64,000 nucleotides of DNA from Hydrogenovibrio sp. SC-1 (GCF_002848135.1 NZ_PKGB01000001.1:1-64000); one strand, 5' to 3'. Positions 1 through 10,620 are shown, numbered from the stretch's first letter. Numbers and translations: made by a program. Notes: generated by a model not told the origin, from the letters alone.

Positions 1-2623
1 TCAAGAACTGATTTGCATGGCAATATCGTACAAGCGAATGAGGATTTTATTGAAGCAAGTGGCTATGAATGGAAAGATTTGGTTGGTCAGCCTCACAATA
101 TTCTACGACATCCAGATGTTCCAGCCGCCGTTTTCAAAGACTTTTGGCAAACGTTACAGGCCGGTAAACCTTGGTCTCAAATTGTTAAAAATAAAAGAAA
201 GAACGGCGATCATTATTGGGTAAAAGCCAGCGCAACACCCATTTTTGAAAAGGGTGAAATAATGGGGTATATGTCGGTCAGAGTGCCGGCTACACGACAA
301 GAAATTACGGCAGCTGAAAAGGCGTATAAGGCCATTTCAGCTGGAAAACTTTCGCTTTCTGAAGGCTATGTTGAGAGTACTGCGGCTAAGTTGAATCTGT
401 TTTCACGCTTTGAATCCAGCCACCTCATAATTGTATTAAGTTTGTTATTGCTGTTGTCTATGAATGCACCCTTGTATATTAATAGTGTGCCGGCAATCCT
501 CTTTGGAATTTTGGATGCCATCTTTATCGTTCTGATTATCGCATCCTCCTTATCGATGAATCGAAAACTGAGTCAGATTTATCAACATTTAACGGCCATT
601 TCAGAAGGGGATTTTCACCAACCTATTGATTCATCTGGTCAAGCATTAAGCCACCGAACTTTAGGGCGTTTAAAGTCCATGCAAATTCGCTTAGGTGCAG
701 ATTTCGATGACGTTAAGGCTTCTTTGAATCGTTCCATGCAAATTCAGCAAGCTCTGAATGCTGCATCATCTAATATTATGGTTGTTGATCGTTTTCATAA
801 GATTATCTTTGTGAATTCAGCGTTTAGGCAACTGTTGGCTAAGATCAGGCCAGAATTAAATGCGGCATTGCCCAAATTGAATACAGAAACATTGATTCAA
901 GAATCCTTTGAAATGTTTCATCAGGACACTCAGCATTGGAACCAACTACTTGATAACCTCCAACAGACATTTGAAACCCGGGTTGAGTATGGCAGTGTTA
1001 CGATTGATTTGATTTTAGACCCAATATTTAGCGAAGATCATCAACGGATTGGTACGGTTGCAGAGTGGAAAAATGTCACTGAACAATTGGCTATCGAATC
1101 CAATATTGAAAGCATTATTTCAAATGCTGCCAAAGGGTTGTTGGTGGAGCGCATTGATACCCGTGATTTACAAGGGTTTAATAAGTCGCTTTCTGGTTCT
1201 ATTAATACTCTGTTAAGTGCTTTTGCAGAATTGATTCGTGATATCAGTGATGTTTTGCATCAAATGAGTAAAGGTGATTTAACCAACCGAATGCATGGTG
1301 ATTATCAGGGGGAAGTTTTGGCGATGAAGGAAGCCACCAATATCGCCCTAACCAATATCGAAGCCACCTTCGGACAAATCAAGGCTGGTTCCAGTGAAAT
1401 TGGACATATGGCGAAGGAAGTATCGAATGCCAGTGATGATTTATCCGAGCGAACCCAGTCTCAGGCGGCTTCACTTGAACAAACTGCTTCGTCAATGGAA
1501 CAAATTACCAGCACCGTAAAAAATTCCGAAGATCATATGCATCGTGTGAATCAAATTTCATCGGAAGCAACGAAAGAGGCTGAACTGGCAATTGAAGAAA
1601 TGACGGAAACCTCTAACGCGATTCATGATATTAGTGAACTGAGTAAGCAGATTGCAGAAATTACTTCAGTAATTGACGGTATCGCTTTCCAAACTAATTT
1701 GTTGGCACTCAATGCTGCTGTCGAAGCCGCTAGGGCAGGAGAACATGGTAGAGGGTTTGCTGTGGTTGCAGGTGAAGTTCGTAATTTGGCACAAAAATCA
1801 GCAGAATCATCGAAAGAGATTTCGAACCTGATTTCAACGACAACGCAAAAAATTACACAGGGTACAGAGTTGGTAGAAAAAACCAATAATGCCTTTGAGG
1901 ATGTGGTTGTTAAAATCAAGGAAGTGAGTACTTTGATTGATCAATTATCGAAAGGTGCATATGAGCAAACTCAGGGACCTGGAGCAGGTTAATGTTGCAG
2001 TTTCAGCACTAGATGATATGACCCAGCAGAATGCAGCTTTGGTAGAGCAATTGGCAGCGACATCAGGGAATATGAGTGAAGAAGCCAAAACACAAGCGGA
2101 TTTTGTCGGAAAATTTAAAATTTCCGCGATCACAACTGAACTTGGAAATTCTAAGGGCTCTCAAAAGGCCAGTTTTGAATTAGAGGAAGCCAAAAATCGA
2201 CATCGAGCCTGGACGGTTGATTTAGAACGATTTTTGGTTGGAGAGAAGGTTGAGTTTGATGAAAATAGTGTTCGGCGTGATGATGCTTGCCTACTCGGTA
2301 AGTGGATTTATAGTGAAGGAAAAAAGTATGAGCACCTAGCTGAAATGCAAAAATTAATTACTGTCCATGCTGAAATGCATCAAACGGTTGGAAGGGTTAT
2401 TGATGCAAAAGCGTTGGGTGATATGCAGTTGGCAAGTCAACAAAAGGATAAGGTAGGTCACTATTCAAGACAAATTATAGAATTAATTGATGAATTAAAA
2501 CGTCATTTGTTTCATGATGGGCAAGCGGAAGCCAAGTCTACTGCTTCATTACCTACCCATCAGCATGAAATTTCAGAACCATCTCAACCAAAGGGTCAAC
2601 ATGACGAGTGGGAGGATTTTTAA
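1..2623 (+). pseudogene. Aer-like chemoreceptor (PAS-TM-HAMP-PAS-MCP-CZB), 5'-partial and frameshifted
   Basis: Methyl-accepting chemotaxis protein whose 5' end lies upstream of the window; the reading frame is open from base 1. Visible order: an Aer-type PAS domain ([19 protein letters not shown]), two membrane segments near residues 135-182, a HAMP linker, a second PAS around residues 245-370, then the signalling hairpin with its tip ([20 protein letters not shown]). The frame ends at 1992, but the rest of the signalling domain continues in another frame to 2623. Removing one C from the CC at 1978-1979 joins them as [12 protein letters not shown]. The tail carries a chemoreceptor zinc-binding (CZB) domain with H, C and HxxxH ligands at residues 89, 118, 144 and 148 of the second frame. 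Expected role: energy, redox or zinc taxis. The frameshift may be real or a sequencing error. Confidence 0.85.
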
Positions 2624-2644
2624 AGCCCTGATCCCATGTTGTTT

Positions 2645-3508
2645 CTAGTGCAAAGTTGAGTCGTTTTCAATGCCTGAAAAAATTCGGTTAATGTCTGATT
2701 CATCAAATTTAAAGTGAAGATTACACATTTCATTGTGAATGACAACTTGGCCTTGCTCTTCCAGAATTTTTCGTACTTCCGTTTCTCCGAGTGATTTCAA
2801 CATGGTTTCAACCGCTTGTTGGTCTTGTGGGCAATCATAGTGGACGGTTTCTGGTGGATAGAGTTCAATCGTCTCTTCATGAAAGAGTCGATGAAGTAAG
2901 GTTGTGGCATCACACTCAAGTAATTCCGCTTCGGTCACGGTATGGCTTAGATGCGTAATGCGTTCCCAGCCATCCTCATCTTGCTCATCGGTGGTGGGCA
3001 TTTTTTGAATCAATACACCGCCAATGGCTTGATTATTTGCAGCGAGCCAAAGTTTGGATGGAAGCTGCTCAGACTGGCTCAAAAATGCCTCAAAACAGTC
3101 AGAGATGCTATCGGCTTCTCTAGGTACATAGGACTGAAAAAAATGACCCGTTTGAGTGTTTTCGAGCGTGACCAGAATTTGACCATCCCCTAAAAGGGCA
3201 TCTAATCCCGTTTCATTGGTCAGTGTTTGATTGGTTTTGGCTACTCCACGCATCTCAAAGGTATGACTGACTTGTACCACGAGTAAGTTGACAGGGCCTG
3301 ACCCTTGAACTTGGATGGAAACCTTTCCACTATGTTTCATGCCGTTTGCTAGCATAATCGCAACAGCTGTCAGCTCGCCAAGCACTTGTGTGAGGTTGTC
3401 AGGATAATGGCGATCTTTAATCATTTCCTGCCAGGCCTGGTGGATATTGAGGTGTTGACCGCGAATATTAAGTTCTTTAAATAAAAATCGTTGTATATGA
3501 TCGTTCAT
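2645..3508 (-). CDS. hslO: Hsp33-family redox-regulated chaperone, atypical zinc site
   Basis: Hsp33 is a cytosolic holdase. In the family, oxidation releases a zinc ion held by a CxC and a CxxC pair near the C-terminus and switches on chaperone activity. This protein has the usual length (287 aa) and fold motifs ([28 protein letters not shown]). Its C-terminal motifs read Y224-D-C226 and N259-E-M-C262, so only two of the four cysteines remain. Zinc binding and the disulfide switch are therefore probably altered or lost. The start codon overlaps the lipA stop by 4 bases, so it is the last gene of the lipB-lipA series. The family assignment is firm; the functional consequence is inference. Confidence 0.9.
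   Translation of the reverse strand: MNDHIQRFLFKELNIRGQHLNIHQAWQEMIKDRHYPDNLTQVLGELTAVAIMLANGMKHSGKVSIQVQGSGPVNLLVVQVSHTFEMRGVAKTNQTLTNETGLDALLGDGQILVTLENTQTGHFFQSYVPREADSISDCFEAFLSQSEQLPSKLWLAANNQAIGGVLIQKMPTTDEQDEDGWERITHLSHTVTEAELLECDATTLLHRLFHEETIELYPPETVHYDCPQDQQAVETMLKSLGETEVRKILEEQGQVVIHNEMCNLHFKFDESDINRIFSGIENDSTLH
3431..3440. repeat. CCAGGCCTGG palindrome in hslO
   Basis: Exact copy in coding sequence; on the hslO strand it reads His-Gln-Ala-Trp-Gln, as in malQ. Confidence 0.9.
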
Positions 3509-4521
3509 GCGGGTTTTGTCTCCGAAAACTGTCCATGTGCTTGCAGGTCTGCATGATAAGAGGATCGTACCATCGGGCCGGATGCAACATGTTGAAAGCC
3601 CATTTCCAACCCCGCTTGTTCAAGTTGTTTAAAAGCGTCAGGTGTCCAATAATGTTGAACCGGTAGATGGTAGTCTGATGGTTGTAGATATTGTCCAATG
3701 GTGAGCATATCAACATCATGTGCTCGTAAGTCTTGCATCACTTCGATAATTTCTTCGTAGCGTTCACCTAAGCCGACCATTAAACCGGATTTAGTTAAGG
3801 TTTGAGGGTGAAGCTGTTTGAAATTTTTAAGGAGTGTGAGGGATGCTTGATAGTCGGCACCTGGTCGGGCTTCGTCATAGAGTCTGGGTGCGGTTTCTAA
3901 ATTGTGATTCATGACATCGGGTGGTGTTTGCGCTAGGGTGTCGAGCGCAACAGTCAGACGTCCTCTAAAATCGGGTACCAACGTTTCAATTTTAACATCG
4001 GGGGTTTGATGACGGATGGCTTGAATACAGTTGCTAAAATGGCGAGCCCCTCCATCTCGTAGATCATCTCTGTCGACCGAAGTGATGACAACATAGTTCA
4101 GCTTCATCGCAGCGATGGTTTGAGCTAATTGCTCGGGTTCTTCTGGGTTAAGTGGGTTGGGTCTACCGTGGGTCACATCGCAGAAGGGACATTTGCGAGT
4201 ACAGATGTGTCCCATAATCATAAAAGTGGCGGTGCCGTGCCCAAAACATTCCCCTAAATTTGGACAAGAAGCTTCTTCACAAACCGAATTCAATCCTTGT
4301 TGGCGCAGGATAGCTTTCAATTCTTTGACGCGACCTATGTGTTTTGCTTTGGGAAGTTTGGCTTTGATCCATGCCGGTTTTTTGAGTTTCGGTTGCGTTG
4401 GATCTGGCTTGTTTTTCAACGATTTGGTCTTGTATTCGCCTTTAGACATGGTGGCGTTGCGCGATTTAAGGCTTTGGGTTAATTGATCAACCGCGATTTC
4501 TTGGTATTGTGGTGCGCTCAT
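3505..4521 (-). CDS. lipA: Lipoyl synthase (radical SAM)
   Basis: Inserts two sulfurs into octanoyl groups on E2 and GcvH lipoyl domains, using radical SAM chemistry. The auxiliary-cluster motif ([13 protein letters not shown]) is followed by the SAM-cluster motif CxxxCxxC ([10 protein letters not shown]), both near residues 80-120. At 338 aa it is of normal length, with a basic lysine-rich N-terminal extension. It lies 35 bases downstream of lipB, which makes the octanoyl-protein substrate, and overlaps hslO by 4 bases. Confidence 0.97.
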   Translation of the reverse strand: MSAPQYQEIAVDQLTQSLKSRNATMSKGEYKTKSLKNKPDPTQPKLKKPAWIKAKLPKAKHIGRVKELKAILRQQGLNSVCEEASCPNLGECFGHGTATFMIMGHICTRKCPFCDVTHGRPNPLNPEEPEQLAQTIAAMKLNYVVITSVDRDDLRDGGARHFSNCIQAIRHQTPDVKIETLVPDFRGRLTVALDTLAQTPPDVMNHNLETAPRLYDEARPGADYQASLTLLKNFKQLHPQTLTKSGLMVGLGERYEEIIEVMQDLRAHDVDMLTIGQYLQPSDYHLPVQHYWTPDAFKQLEQAGLEMGFQHVASGPMVRSSYHADLQAHGQFSETKPA

Positions 4522-4556
4522 GACAAATGGCCTTCCGTTTTGAATATGACCGGATA

Positions 4557-5195
4557 TTATACCTGAGCAGTCAATGGGTTTGATTGAAGTTGATCTAGCA
4601 GTAATTCGGATAAGCGAGACTGGAGTTGGTCAAGACTGGGTTGTGCGTTCCAGTCGTAGACCTGGGTCATTTTGATATTTGAGAGTCCACAAGGCGTAAT
4701 CCACTGAAAGGGGGTCAACTCCATATCAACATTTAACGATAAACCATGATAGGTTCGATGTTTGCGAACCTTCAAGCCCAATGATGCAATTTTTTGACCT
4801 TCAACGTAAACACCAGGAGCATTGGCTCTAGTACTGGCATGGATATCTAATTCCGCCAATAGTGAGATGAGCGTTTGCTCAATTAAGGTCACGAGTGCTC
4901 TGACGCCCATGTTTAAACGTTTTAAATCGAGCAACAGATAACAAATGAGTTGTCCCGGCCCGTGGTAGGTGACTTGGCCGCCACGATCCGTTTGAACCAA
5001 TGGGATGGTATGTGTTTCGATAGTGGCGTGGAGGTGTTTTGGATCACCGTTTAAGCCCTGAGTGAACGTCGGTGGGTGCTGGCAGAACCAGATTTCATCT
5101 GGTGTATCATCATTGCGCTGGTTGGTGAACGCTTGCATGGCTTGCCAGGTTTTTTCATAGGGTTGAAGCCCGAGAGAGCGGATGAGGATGGTCAT
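4557..5195 (-). CDS. lipB: Octanoyltransferase
   Basis: Transfers octanoyl from acyl carrier protein to lipoyl domains, the first step of lipoate synthesis. Signature blocks are [20 protein letters not shown] around residue 80, [11 protein letters not shown] with the conserved lysine, and the catalytic cysteine in TPCGLSN. Length 212 aa, normal. It sits 4 bases after ybeD and just before lipA, the gene order found in E. coli. Confidence 0.96.
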   Translation of the reverse strand: MTILIRSLGLQPYEKTWQAMQAFTNQRNDDTPDEIWFCQHPPTFTQGLNGDPKHLHATIETHTIPLVQTDRGGQVTYHGPGQLICYLLLDLKRLNMGVRALVTLIEQTLISLLAELDIHASTRANAPGVYVEGQKIASLGLKVRKHRTYHGLSLNVDMELTPFQWITPCGLSNIKMTQVYDWNAQPSLDQLQSRLSELLLDQLQSNPLTAQV

Positions 5196-5199
5196 GCGT

Positions 5200-5478
5200 T
5201 TAGAGTGTCATTAACACTTCTGGATGGGCTTTGAGCTCACCATAAATTGTGTGAAGCTGTTTTAAGCTGGTCGCCTCGAAATGAATATTGACCGAAATAA
5301 ATTTTTTGCCTTTAGAGTCTTTGATATGCATTTTGTCACGGCTGGCATCAGGTGCATGTTTCTGAGTGATTTCAAAAACCGTATTGATAAAGGATTCGGT
5401 ATTGTGTCCCATGGCTTTGAGCTGGAAGTCACAAGGGAATTCCATTAAAGTTTCTTCGGAATGTAAATCAACGGTCAT
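5200..5478 (-). CDS. ybeD: YbeD/DUF493 family protein
   Basis: Small (92 aa) cytoplasmic protein of the DUF493 family, which has an ACT-like fold and lies next to lipB in many proteobacteria. Family features include the N-terminal FPCDFQLKAMG block and the C-terminal basic/hydrophobic strand region. Its biochemical role is not established; the conserved position between a D,D-carboxypeptidase region and lipB suggests only a loose regulatory link. The start overlaps the dat stop by 4 bases, indicating translational coupling. Confidence 0.88.
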   Translation of the reverse strand: MTVDLHSEETLMEFPCDFQLKAMGHNTESFINTVFEITQKHAPDASRDKMHIKDSKGKKFISVNIHFEATSLKQLHTIYGELKAHPEVLMTL

Positions 5479-6368
5479 GTTAATCTCTTATTTTCTGCTT
5501 GTTCAATAAAGTTCTGTATTTCGTTATCAAAATAGCCCTGAAAAAGCTGCCAAATGTCACCAGGCCTGCCGTTTCCTATTGCTTGGTTATTCAGTTGGGT
5601 CACAGGAACTGCATTCTTTGTAGAACTGGTTAACCAAATTTCGTCAGCTGTTTCCAAGTCCTTTTGAAATAAAGGCGCTTCAATGAGGTTTATTTGGTGG
5701 TCTTTTGCCATTTTTAATATGACACTACGGGTAATTCCAGGCAGGATCTGTGGCCCATTCGGAGGGGTGAATAATGTCTTGTCCTTGACGACAAAGACAT
5801 TGTTTGAGGTCCCTTCAGCCACTTGCCCATCCGGTTTGATGAGGACTGCATCTTGCGCACCCTGCTGCTGAGCCGCCATCTTTAGCATAATATTGGGTAA
5901 TAGCGTGATTGCTTTAATATCACATCTTAACCAGCGGATATCCTCTAAGGTAATGACATGAATGCCATTTTCTAGAATAGCTTCATCAAGAGGCTTGAGT
6001 GGATTGGTGTAGATATAAAGCGTGGGCGACAAGTCCGTGTTGGGGAGGTGGTCACGCTGAAGTTGTATGCCACGGGTGACTTGTATATATAAGTATTGAT
6101 TCTGCCAAGAATGAAGATGGACAATTTTATTGAGCAGCTTATACCATTCTTCGTCGGTCAAAGGATTTAATATCGCTGTTTCTTGTAAGCTGCGCTTTAG
6201 TCTATTTAAATGGGCCTCTAGGGTAAAGATGTGTTTACCGTAGACGGGAATGACTTCGTAAACACCGTCTCCGAATAAGAACCCCCTATCTTGCGTTGAA
6301 ATTTTTGCCTTTTCAATCGGTAAAAAATCGCCATTTAAGTACGCAATTTGAGAGGATGCTTTGGTCAT
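5475..6368 (-). CDS. dat: D-amino acid aminotransferase (PLP fold class IV)
   Basis: Class IV aminotransferase, 297 aa. The PLP lysine lies in CDIKAITLLPN, preceded by DIRWLR, a block very like bacterial D-alanine aminotransferases. The N-terminal blocks (YLNGDFLP; QDRGFLFGDGVYEVIPVY) and the substrate-side TSSTKNAVPV motif are also present. It should interconvert D-alanine and D-glutamate with their 2-oxo acids, feeding peptidoglycan precursors. It is coupled to ybeD downstream and starts 3 bases after dacA. A branched-chain aminotransferase (IlvE) or aminodeoxychorismate lyase is less likely given the DIRWLRCDIK signature and the neighbourhood. Confidence 0.88.
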   Translation of the reverse strand: MTKASSQIAYLNGDFLPIEKAKISTQDRGFLFGDGVYEVIPVYGKHIFTLEAHLNRLKRSLQETAILNPLTDEEWYKLLNKIVHLHSWQNQYLYIQVTRGIQLQRDHLPNTDLSPTLYIYTNPLKPLDEAILENGIHVITLEDIRWLRCDIKAITLLPNIMLKMAAQQQGAQDAVLIKPDGQVAEGTSNNVFVVKDKTLFTPPNGPQILPGITRSVILKMAKDHQINLIEAPLFQKDLETADEIWLTSSTKNAVPVTQLNNQAIGNGRPGDIWQLFQGYFDNEIQNFIEQAENKRLT

Positions 6369-6371
6369 TCG

Positions 6372-7559
6372 TTAGAGTCCTAAAAAGCCAAATAAACTGT
6401 TCAATAGTTGTTTGATTTGGTCAAATAACTTTTTAAAGAAAGAGCCTTGTTCAACATCCGTTAAAGCCACTAAGGGTTTTTCAACCAAAGTTTCATTGTT
6501 GAAAGAGATAAACAACTTACCTAGCTGTTGACCTTTTTGTACCGGAGCGGTGATTTGAGGATCAATCGAAGATTCAATGACGAGGTTTTTATATTGACCG
6601 CGTGGAATGGTAATGTAGAGCGTATCCGTTAGGCCAAGACCAAGCATGTCTTGTTTGCCTTCCCAGATACGAGTTTCATTTAGGCGTTGTCCCTGATCAT
6701 ACAACTTGTGAGTTTCAAAAAAGCGGAAGCCATAGTTTAAAAGCTTTTGACTTTCCTGCACACGCTGCTTGGCATCTTCCGCGCCAAGTAGCACTGATAT
6801 TAGGCGCATTTCTTCTCTTTTTGCAGAGGTGACTAGGCAAAATCCGGCCGATTCTGTATGGCCTGTTTTCAAACCGTCAACACTTGGATCTTGCCATAGT
6901 AGTTTATTACGGTTGTATTGGGTGATGCCATTATAGGTAAATTTCTTTTTGGAATACCATTGGTACTCTTCTGGATAGTTATTGATCAGTGCTTGAGTTA
7001 GGATGGCAAGATCAGCAGCGGTTGTGTAATGGTCTGGGTGTGGTAGGCCAGTTGCATTGACAAAATGCGTGTCATTCATGCCAAGCGATTGGGCATAACG
7101 ATTCATGAGTTCGGCAAAGACCTCTTCACTGCCAGCAACATGTTCTGCCAAAGCCACACTGGCATCATTTCCTGATTGGATCACCATGCCTTTTATCAAG
7201 TCTTGGACGGTTACCTTTTTACCGACTTCAATAAACATTCTTGAACCCGGCATTTGCCAAGCTTTGGTTGAAATGGTGACTTCATCATTCAGTTGAATGG
7301 TGCCATTTTTAAGTTCACTAATGACGACATAGCCTGTCATGATTTTGGTTAAGCTTGCTGGCTCAATTCTATTTTGTGGGTTGAGGCTAGCAATGGTTTT
7401 ACCACTATCATAATCGATCAAAACATAGGCTTTTGCTTGAATGTTCGGTGCAGATGGAATTACGTGGGGGAGAGCATCTGATGGTGAGGGAACAGGGCTG
7501 TTAGCAAAGCTGATGGTTGAAGCAAGAAGCGTTAAAAATAAGGCAAAAATCTTGGTCAT
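6372..7559 (-). CDS. dacA: D-alanyl-D-alanine carboxypeptidase (PBP5/6 type)
   Basis: Removes the terminal D-Ala from peptidoglycan pentapeptides in the periplasm. It has a signal peptide (about residues 1-19, ending SFA-NS), the serine active-site motif SLTK, the SGN triad and KTG in GLKTGHTESAGF. A PBP5 C-terminal beta domain follows, then a terminal amphipathic helix (FFKKLFDQIKQLLNSLFGF) that anchors the enzyme to the outer face of the inner membrane. Length 395 aa, typical. It starts a dacA-dat-ybeD-lipB-lipA-hslO series; a 120-base gap separates it from rodA. Confidence 0.95.
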   Translation of the reverse strand: MTKIFALFLTLLASTISFANSPVPSPSDALPHVIPSAPNIQAKAYVLIDYDSGKTIASLNPQNRIEPASLTKIMTGYVVISELKNGTIQLNDEVTISTKAWQMPGSRMFIEVGKKVTVQDLIKGMVIQSGNDASVALAEHVAGSEEVFAELMNRYAQSLGMNDTHFVNATGLPHPDHYTTAADLAILTQALINNYPEEYQWYSKKKFTYNGITQYNRNKLLWQDPSVDGLKTGHTESAGFCLVTSAKREEMRLISVLLGAEDAKQRVQESQKLLNYGFRFFETHKLYDQGQRLNETRIWEGKQDMLGLGLTDTLYITIPRGQYKNLVIESSIDPQITAPVQKGQQLGKLFISFNNETLVEKPLVALTDVEQGSFFKKLFDQIKQLLNSLFGFLGL

Positions 7560-7679
7560 GTTGATAGAATCTTTTTAGCTATTAATAGTTTTTATAATTT
7601 AACATATTTGAGTCTAAAGCTAAAGCGATCAGGCCGCTTTTCCTGGATTGGAATCAACAAATTATCGTTTGTGATGGTT
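7560..7679. other. Spacer between rodA and dacA
   Basis: A 120-base AT-rich gap on the minus-strand path from rodA to dacA. It is the largest gap within the mreB-to-hslO series and so the likeliest place for an internal promoter for dacA. I find TATAAA-like sequence near the dacA end but no convincing -35 partner. Confidence 0.3.
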
Positions 7680-8810
7680 TTAAGAAGTCAGCAATTTTTT
7701 ATGGGTCTGAATCGACATTAAAATGCCAAAACTAATCATTAATGTGACCATTGAGCTGCCACCGTAACTAATCAGAGGTAAGGGTAAGCCGACAACGGGT
7801 AGAATGCCGCTTACCATGCCAATGTTAACAAAGACATAAACAAATAAAGTCATGACTAGGCTGGCGGCAGTCAGCCTAGCAAAATTATCTTGAGCTTGTG
7901 AGGCAATGTAGAGCCCGCGAGCAATGATTAATAGGTAAAGCGTCAATAATGCGGCAACGCCGATGAGCCCAAGCTCTTCAGCAAATACGGCAAAAATAAA
8001 GTCGGTGGTGCTTTCCGGTAAAAATTCTAAATGCGCTTGAGTACTGCCCATTAACCCTTTTCCTTCCAGTCCGCCTGAACCGATGGCAATTTTGGATTGT
8101 ATGATATGGTAACCCGTCCCCAAAGGGTCTGACTCTGGATTGAGGAAGGTTAGAACCCGTTGTTTTTGATAGTCATACATATAGAAGTTCCAAACAATGG
8201 GTAAACTGGCCGCGACGATTGCAATTGCAGAGGCAATCCATCGCCAAGATAGGCCTGCAAAAAATAGTACAAACAATCCACTCATGGCAATCAAAATCGA
8301 GGTGCCCAGGTCGGGTTGGATAATAATGAGGCCGGCCGTTAAACCGACAAGACCGATACCAATCAGCATTTTTTTACGAGGCGGCGGGAAGGTGTCATGG
8401 GCAAATAACCATGCCACCATCATTGGGAGCGCGAGTTTCATAATTTCAGACGGTTGGAATCGAACGATACCTAAATCCAGCCACCGTTGTGCTCCTTTGC
8501 CCATTTCTCCAAATAGAATGACGCTGATTAACATCAGGGTTCCTATTAGAAAAATCCAAGGGGTGTAAACACGCATGATATTAGGGGGGATTTGAGCAAA
8601 AAATAGCATTAGGGCAAAAGCAAATCCAACACGGGTTAAGTGGCGGATCAAAACATTTAAATCACTACCAGAGGCACTATAGACAATTAAAGATCCGGTG
8701 ATAATGAGCAAGAAAATGCCCAATAAAAGCCAGCTATCCAGGTGCATTGAGAACCAGATCCCTTTCTTTTGGCGATAAACATTTTCTCGTTGTGGCAAAT
8801 CAATCTTCAT
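7680..8810 (-). CDS. rodA: Rod-shape SEDS peptidoglycan glycosyltransferase RodA
   Basis: Multi-pass SEDS-family membrane protein (376 aa) that polymerises lipid II glycan strands with PBP2 during side-wall growth. Family signatures are QPDLGTS in the middle, and PESTTDFIFAVFAEELG and GLPLPLISYGGSSM near the end. About ten hydrophobic segments alternate with short loops. The start overlaps the mrdA stop by 11 bases, so the two partners are translationally coupled. Confidence 0.96.
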   Translation of the reverse strand: MKIDLPQRENVYRQKKGIWFSMHLDSWLLLGIFLLIITGSLIVYSASGSDLNVLIRHLTRVGFAFALMLFFAQIPPNIMRVYTPWIFLIGTLMLISVILFGEMGKGAQRWLDLGIVRFQPSEIMKLALPMMVAWLFAHDTFPPPRKKMLIGIGLVGLTAGLIIIQPDLGTSILIAMSGLFVLFFAGLSWRWIASAIAIVAASLPIVWNFYMYDYQKQRVLTFLNPESDPLGTGYHIIQSKIAIGSGGLEGKGLMGSTQAHLEFLPESTTDFIFAVFAEELGLIGVAALLTLYLLIIARGLYIASQAQDNFARLTAASLVMTLFVYVFVNIGMVSGILPVVGLPLPLISYGGSSMVTLMISFGILMSIQTHKKLLTS

Positions 8811-10617
8811 TGGAGAGTTCTTCTAAATAGTATTTAGCAATCTTAATCGCAACGGGTGCCGCTTTGGTCGTTGAGTTTTCAATAATGACACTGATGGCGA
8901 TTTTAGGCTTGTCGACTGGTGCAAAACCAATAAATAACGAGTGATCTCTTAGGTTTTTGGTGATTTCATCTTCATTGTATTCGCCTTCATTCAAACTGAA
9001 AACTTGTGCCGTTCCCGTTTTGCCTGCCATCTTAAAGGGTAATCCTCTTGCATAAGCATGCGCGGTTCCATGAATCGAGTGAACCGTGTCTTCCATGGCT
9101 TGAATGACTCTCTCCCAGTTCTGGGTTTTCTCAATTGCGATTTTTTTGATGACGAAGGTGGGCGCACTTTTGAGGAGTCTTGGCTGGATAATTTCCCCTC
9201 GGTTTGCCAAGATAGAGGTGGCTTTTGCCAATTGTAATGGGGTTGCTAAAAAGAAGCCTTGACCAATGCTGGTGATAATCGTTTCACCATTGTACCAATC
9301 ATCGTTCTTGACGTTTCTTTTCCAGCTGCGAGAGGGTAGAATGCCTGTGGATTCATTTTGTAAATCCACTTTCGTTATATGTCCAAAACCGAAGGGGGTA
9401 AGCGAACTGTGGATCAGATCGATCCCCATATCTAAACTCAATTTATAGAAGTAGGTATCGCAGGATTCAACAATGGCTTTGCGCATGTCGACCAGGCCGT
9501 GACCACGCCTTTTCCAGTCGCGATAACGGTGATCCTGATATTCTAAAAAACCGGGATCATGGATTTCAGTATTGGGCGAAATAATGTCGTTTTCTATTGC
9601 TGCAAGGGCGATAAATGGTTTGACGGTTGATCCGGGTGGGTATTGGCCATTGATAACCCGATTAATGAGCGGGCGTTTAGGGTTGTTGAGTAATGCTTGG
9701 TAATTTTTTTGACTAATACCATCGACAAATAAATTGGGATCATAGGCCGGTGAACTCACAAACGCCAAAATTTCTCCGGTTTCAGGTTCAGTAACCACCA
9801 CTGCGGCCTTTTTTCCATCCAGTAAGGTTTCGATATAGCGTTGTAAGCGAATATCCAATGTTAATTGAATATCTTTGCCCGGTGTGGCTGGAATGGTTTC
9901 CAGTTTACGAATAACTCTGCCACGGGCATTGGTTTCAATCTGTTGGATTCCTGGCTGTCCATGTAGCAAGGGTTCATAGTATTTTTCAATTCCGAGCTTA
10001 CCAATGACATCCGTTCCTGCATAGCTTGATTCTTCCAATTGCTCGTATTCGCTTTGGTTGATTTTGCCAACATAGCCTAAGACATGTGCTGCACTGTCTT
10101 TAAAAGGATAGGTTCGCTTCAGCTTGGCAACCAGTGTCATTCCGGGGAATTGATAGCTATGGGCAGCAAAGCGAGCGGCTTCTTGCTCAGATAGCGTGTA
10201 AGGCAAATAGAGTTGGCGATAGCGACTGGAGGCATTTAAGCGGTCATAGAATTTTGATAACCTTTCTTCGCTCAGGTTGGGGAGCAGTGTTTGTAAGTCG
10301 ATAAAGCTTTTATTTAAGTTTTCCATTTTGTCTTTAGAAAACTTAAGGGTAAATATAGGCTGGTTGTCAGCTAACAGCGCATGATTCCGGTCATAAATGC
10401 GGCCTCTAACCGGAGGTAGAGGTTCGACTGAAATGCGATTCCCTTCAGCCATAGATTGGTAATGATTGTACCCAATCCATTGTAAGTAGGTCATTCGGCC
10501 CAGAAGGATTAATAATAATAAAATACAGAAGGCTAAAGCAAAATATATTCGGCTTCTAAATAATTGTTTTTGAAAGTATATTTCACCTTCTGTTTGGTAT
10601 CGGTGTTTGTTCTTCAT
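8800..10617 (-). CDS. mrdA: Penicillin-binding protein 2 (elongation transpeptidase)
   Basis: Class B PBP of the elongasome, cross-linking new side-wall peptidoglycan. Order: short cytoplasmic N-terminus, one membrane helix (about residues 25-48), pedestal/dimerisation region, and a transpeptidase domain with active-site serine in PPGSTVKPF, the ESCDTYFYKL motif and KTG in GKTGTAQVF. 605 aa, normal for PBP2. Lies between mreD (3-base gap) and rodA (overlap), a complete rod complex operon. Confidence 0.96.
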   Translation of the reverse strand: MKNKHRYQTEGEIYFQKQLFRSRIYFALAFCILLLLILLGRMTYLQWIGYNHYQSMAEGNRISVEPLPPVRGRIYDRNHALLADNQPIFTLKFSKDKMENLNKSFIDLQTLLPNLSEERLSKFYDRLNASSRYRQLYLPYTLSEQEAARFAAHSYQFPGMTLVAKLKRTYPFKDSAAHVLGYVGKINQSEYEQLEESSYAGTDVIGKLGIEKYYEPLLHGQPGIQQIETNARGRVIRKLETIPATPGKDIQLTLDIRLQRYIETLLDGKKAAVVVTEPETGEILAFVSSPAYDPNLFVDGISQKNYQALLNNPKRPLINRVINGQYPPGSTVKPFIALAAIENDIISPNTEIHDPGFLEYQDHRYRDWKRRGHGLVDMRKAIVESCDTYFYKLSLDMGIDLIHSSLTPFGFGHITKVDLQNESTGILPSRSWKRNVKNDDWYNGETIITSIGQGFFLATPLQLAKATSILANRGEIIQPRLLKSAPTFVIKKIAIEKTQNWERVIQAMEDTVHSIHGTAHAYARGLPFKMAGKTGTAQVFSLNEGEYNEDEITKNLRDHSLFIGFAPVDKPKIAISVIIENSTTKAAPVAIKIAKYYLEELSNED

Positions 10618-10620
10618 GAA

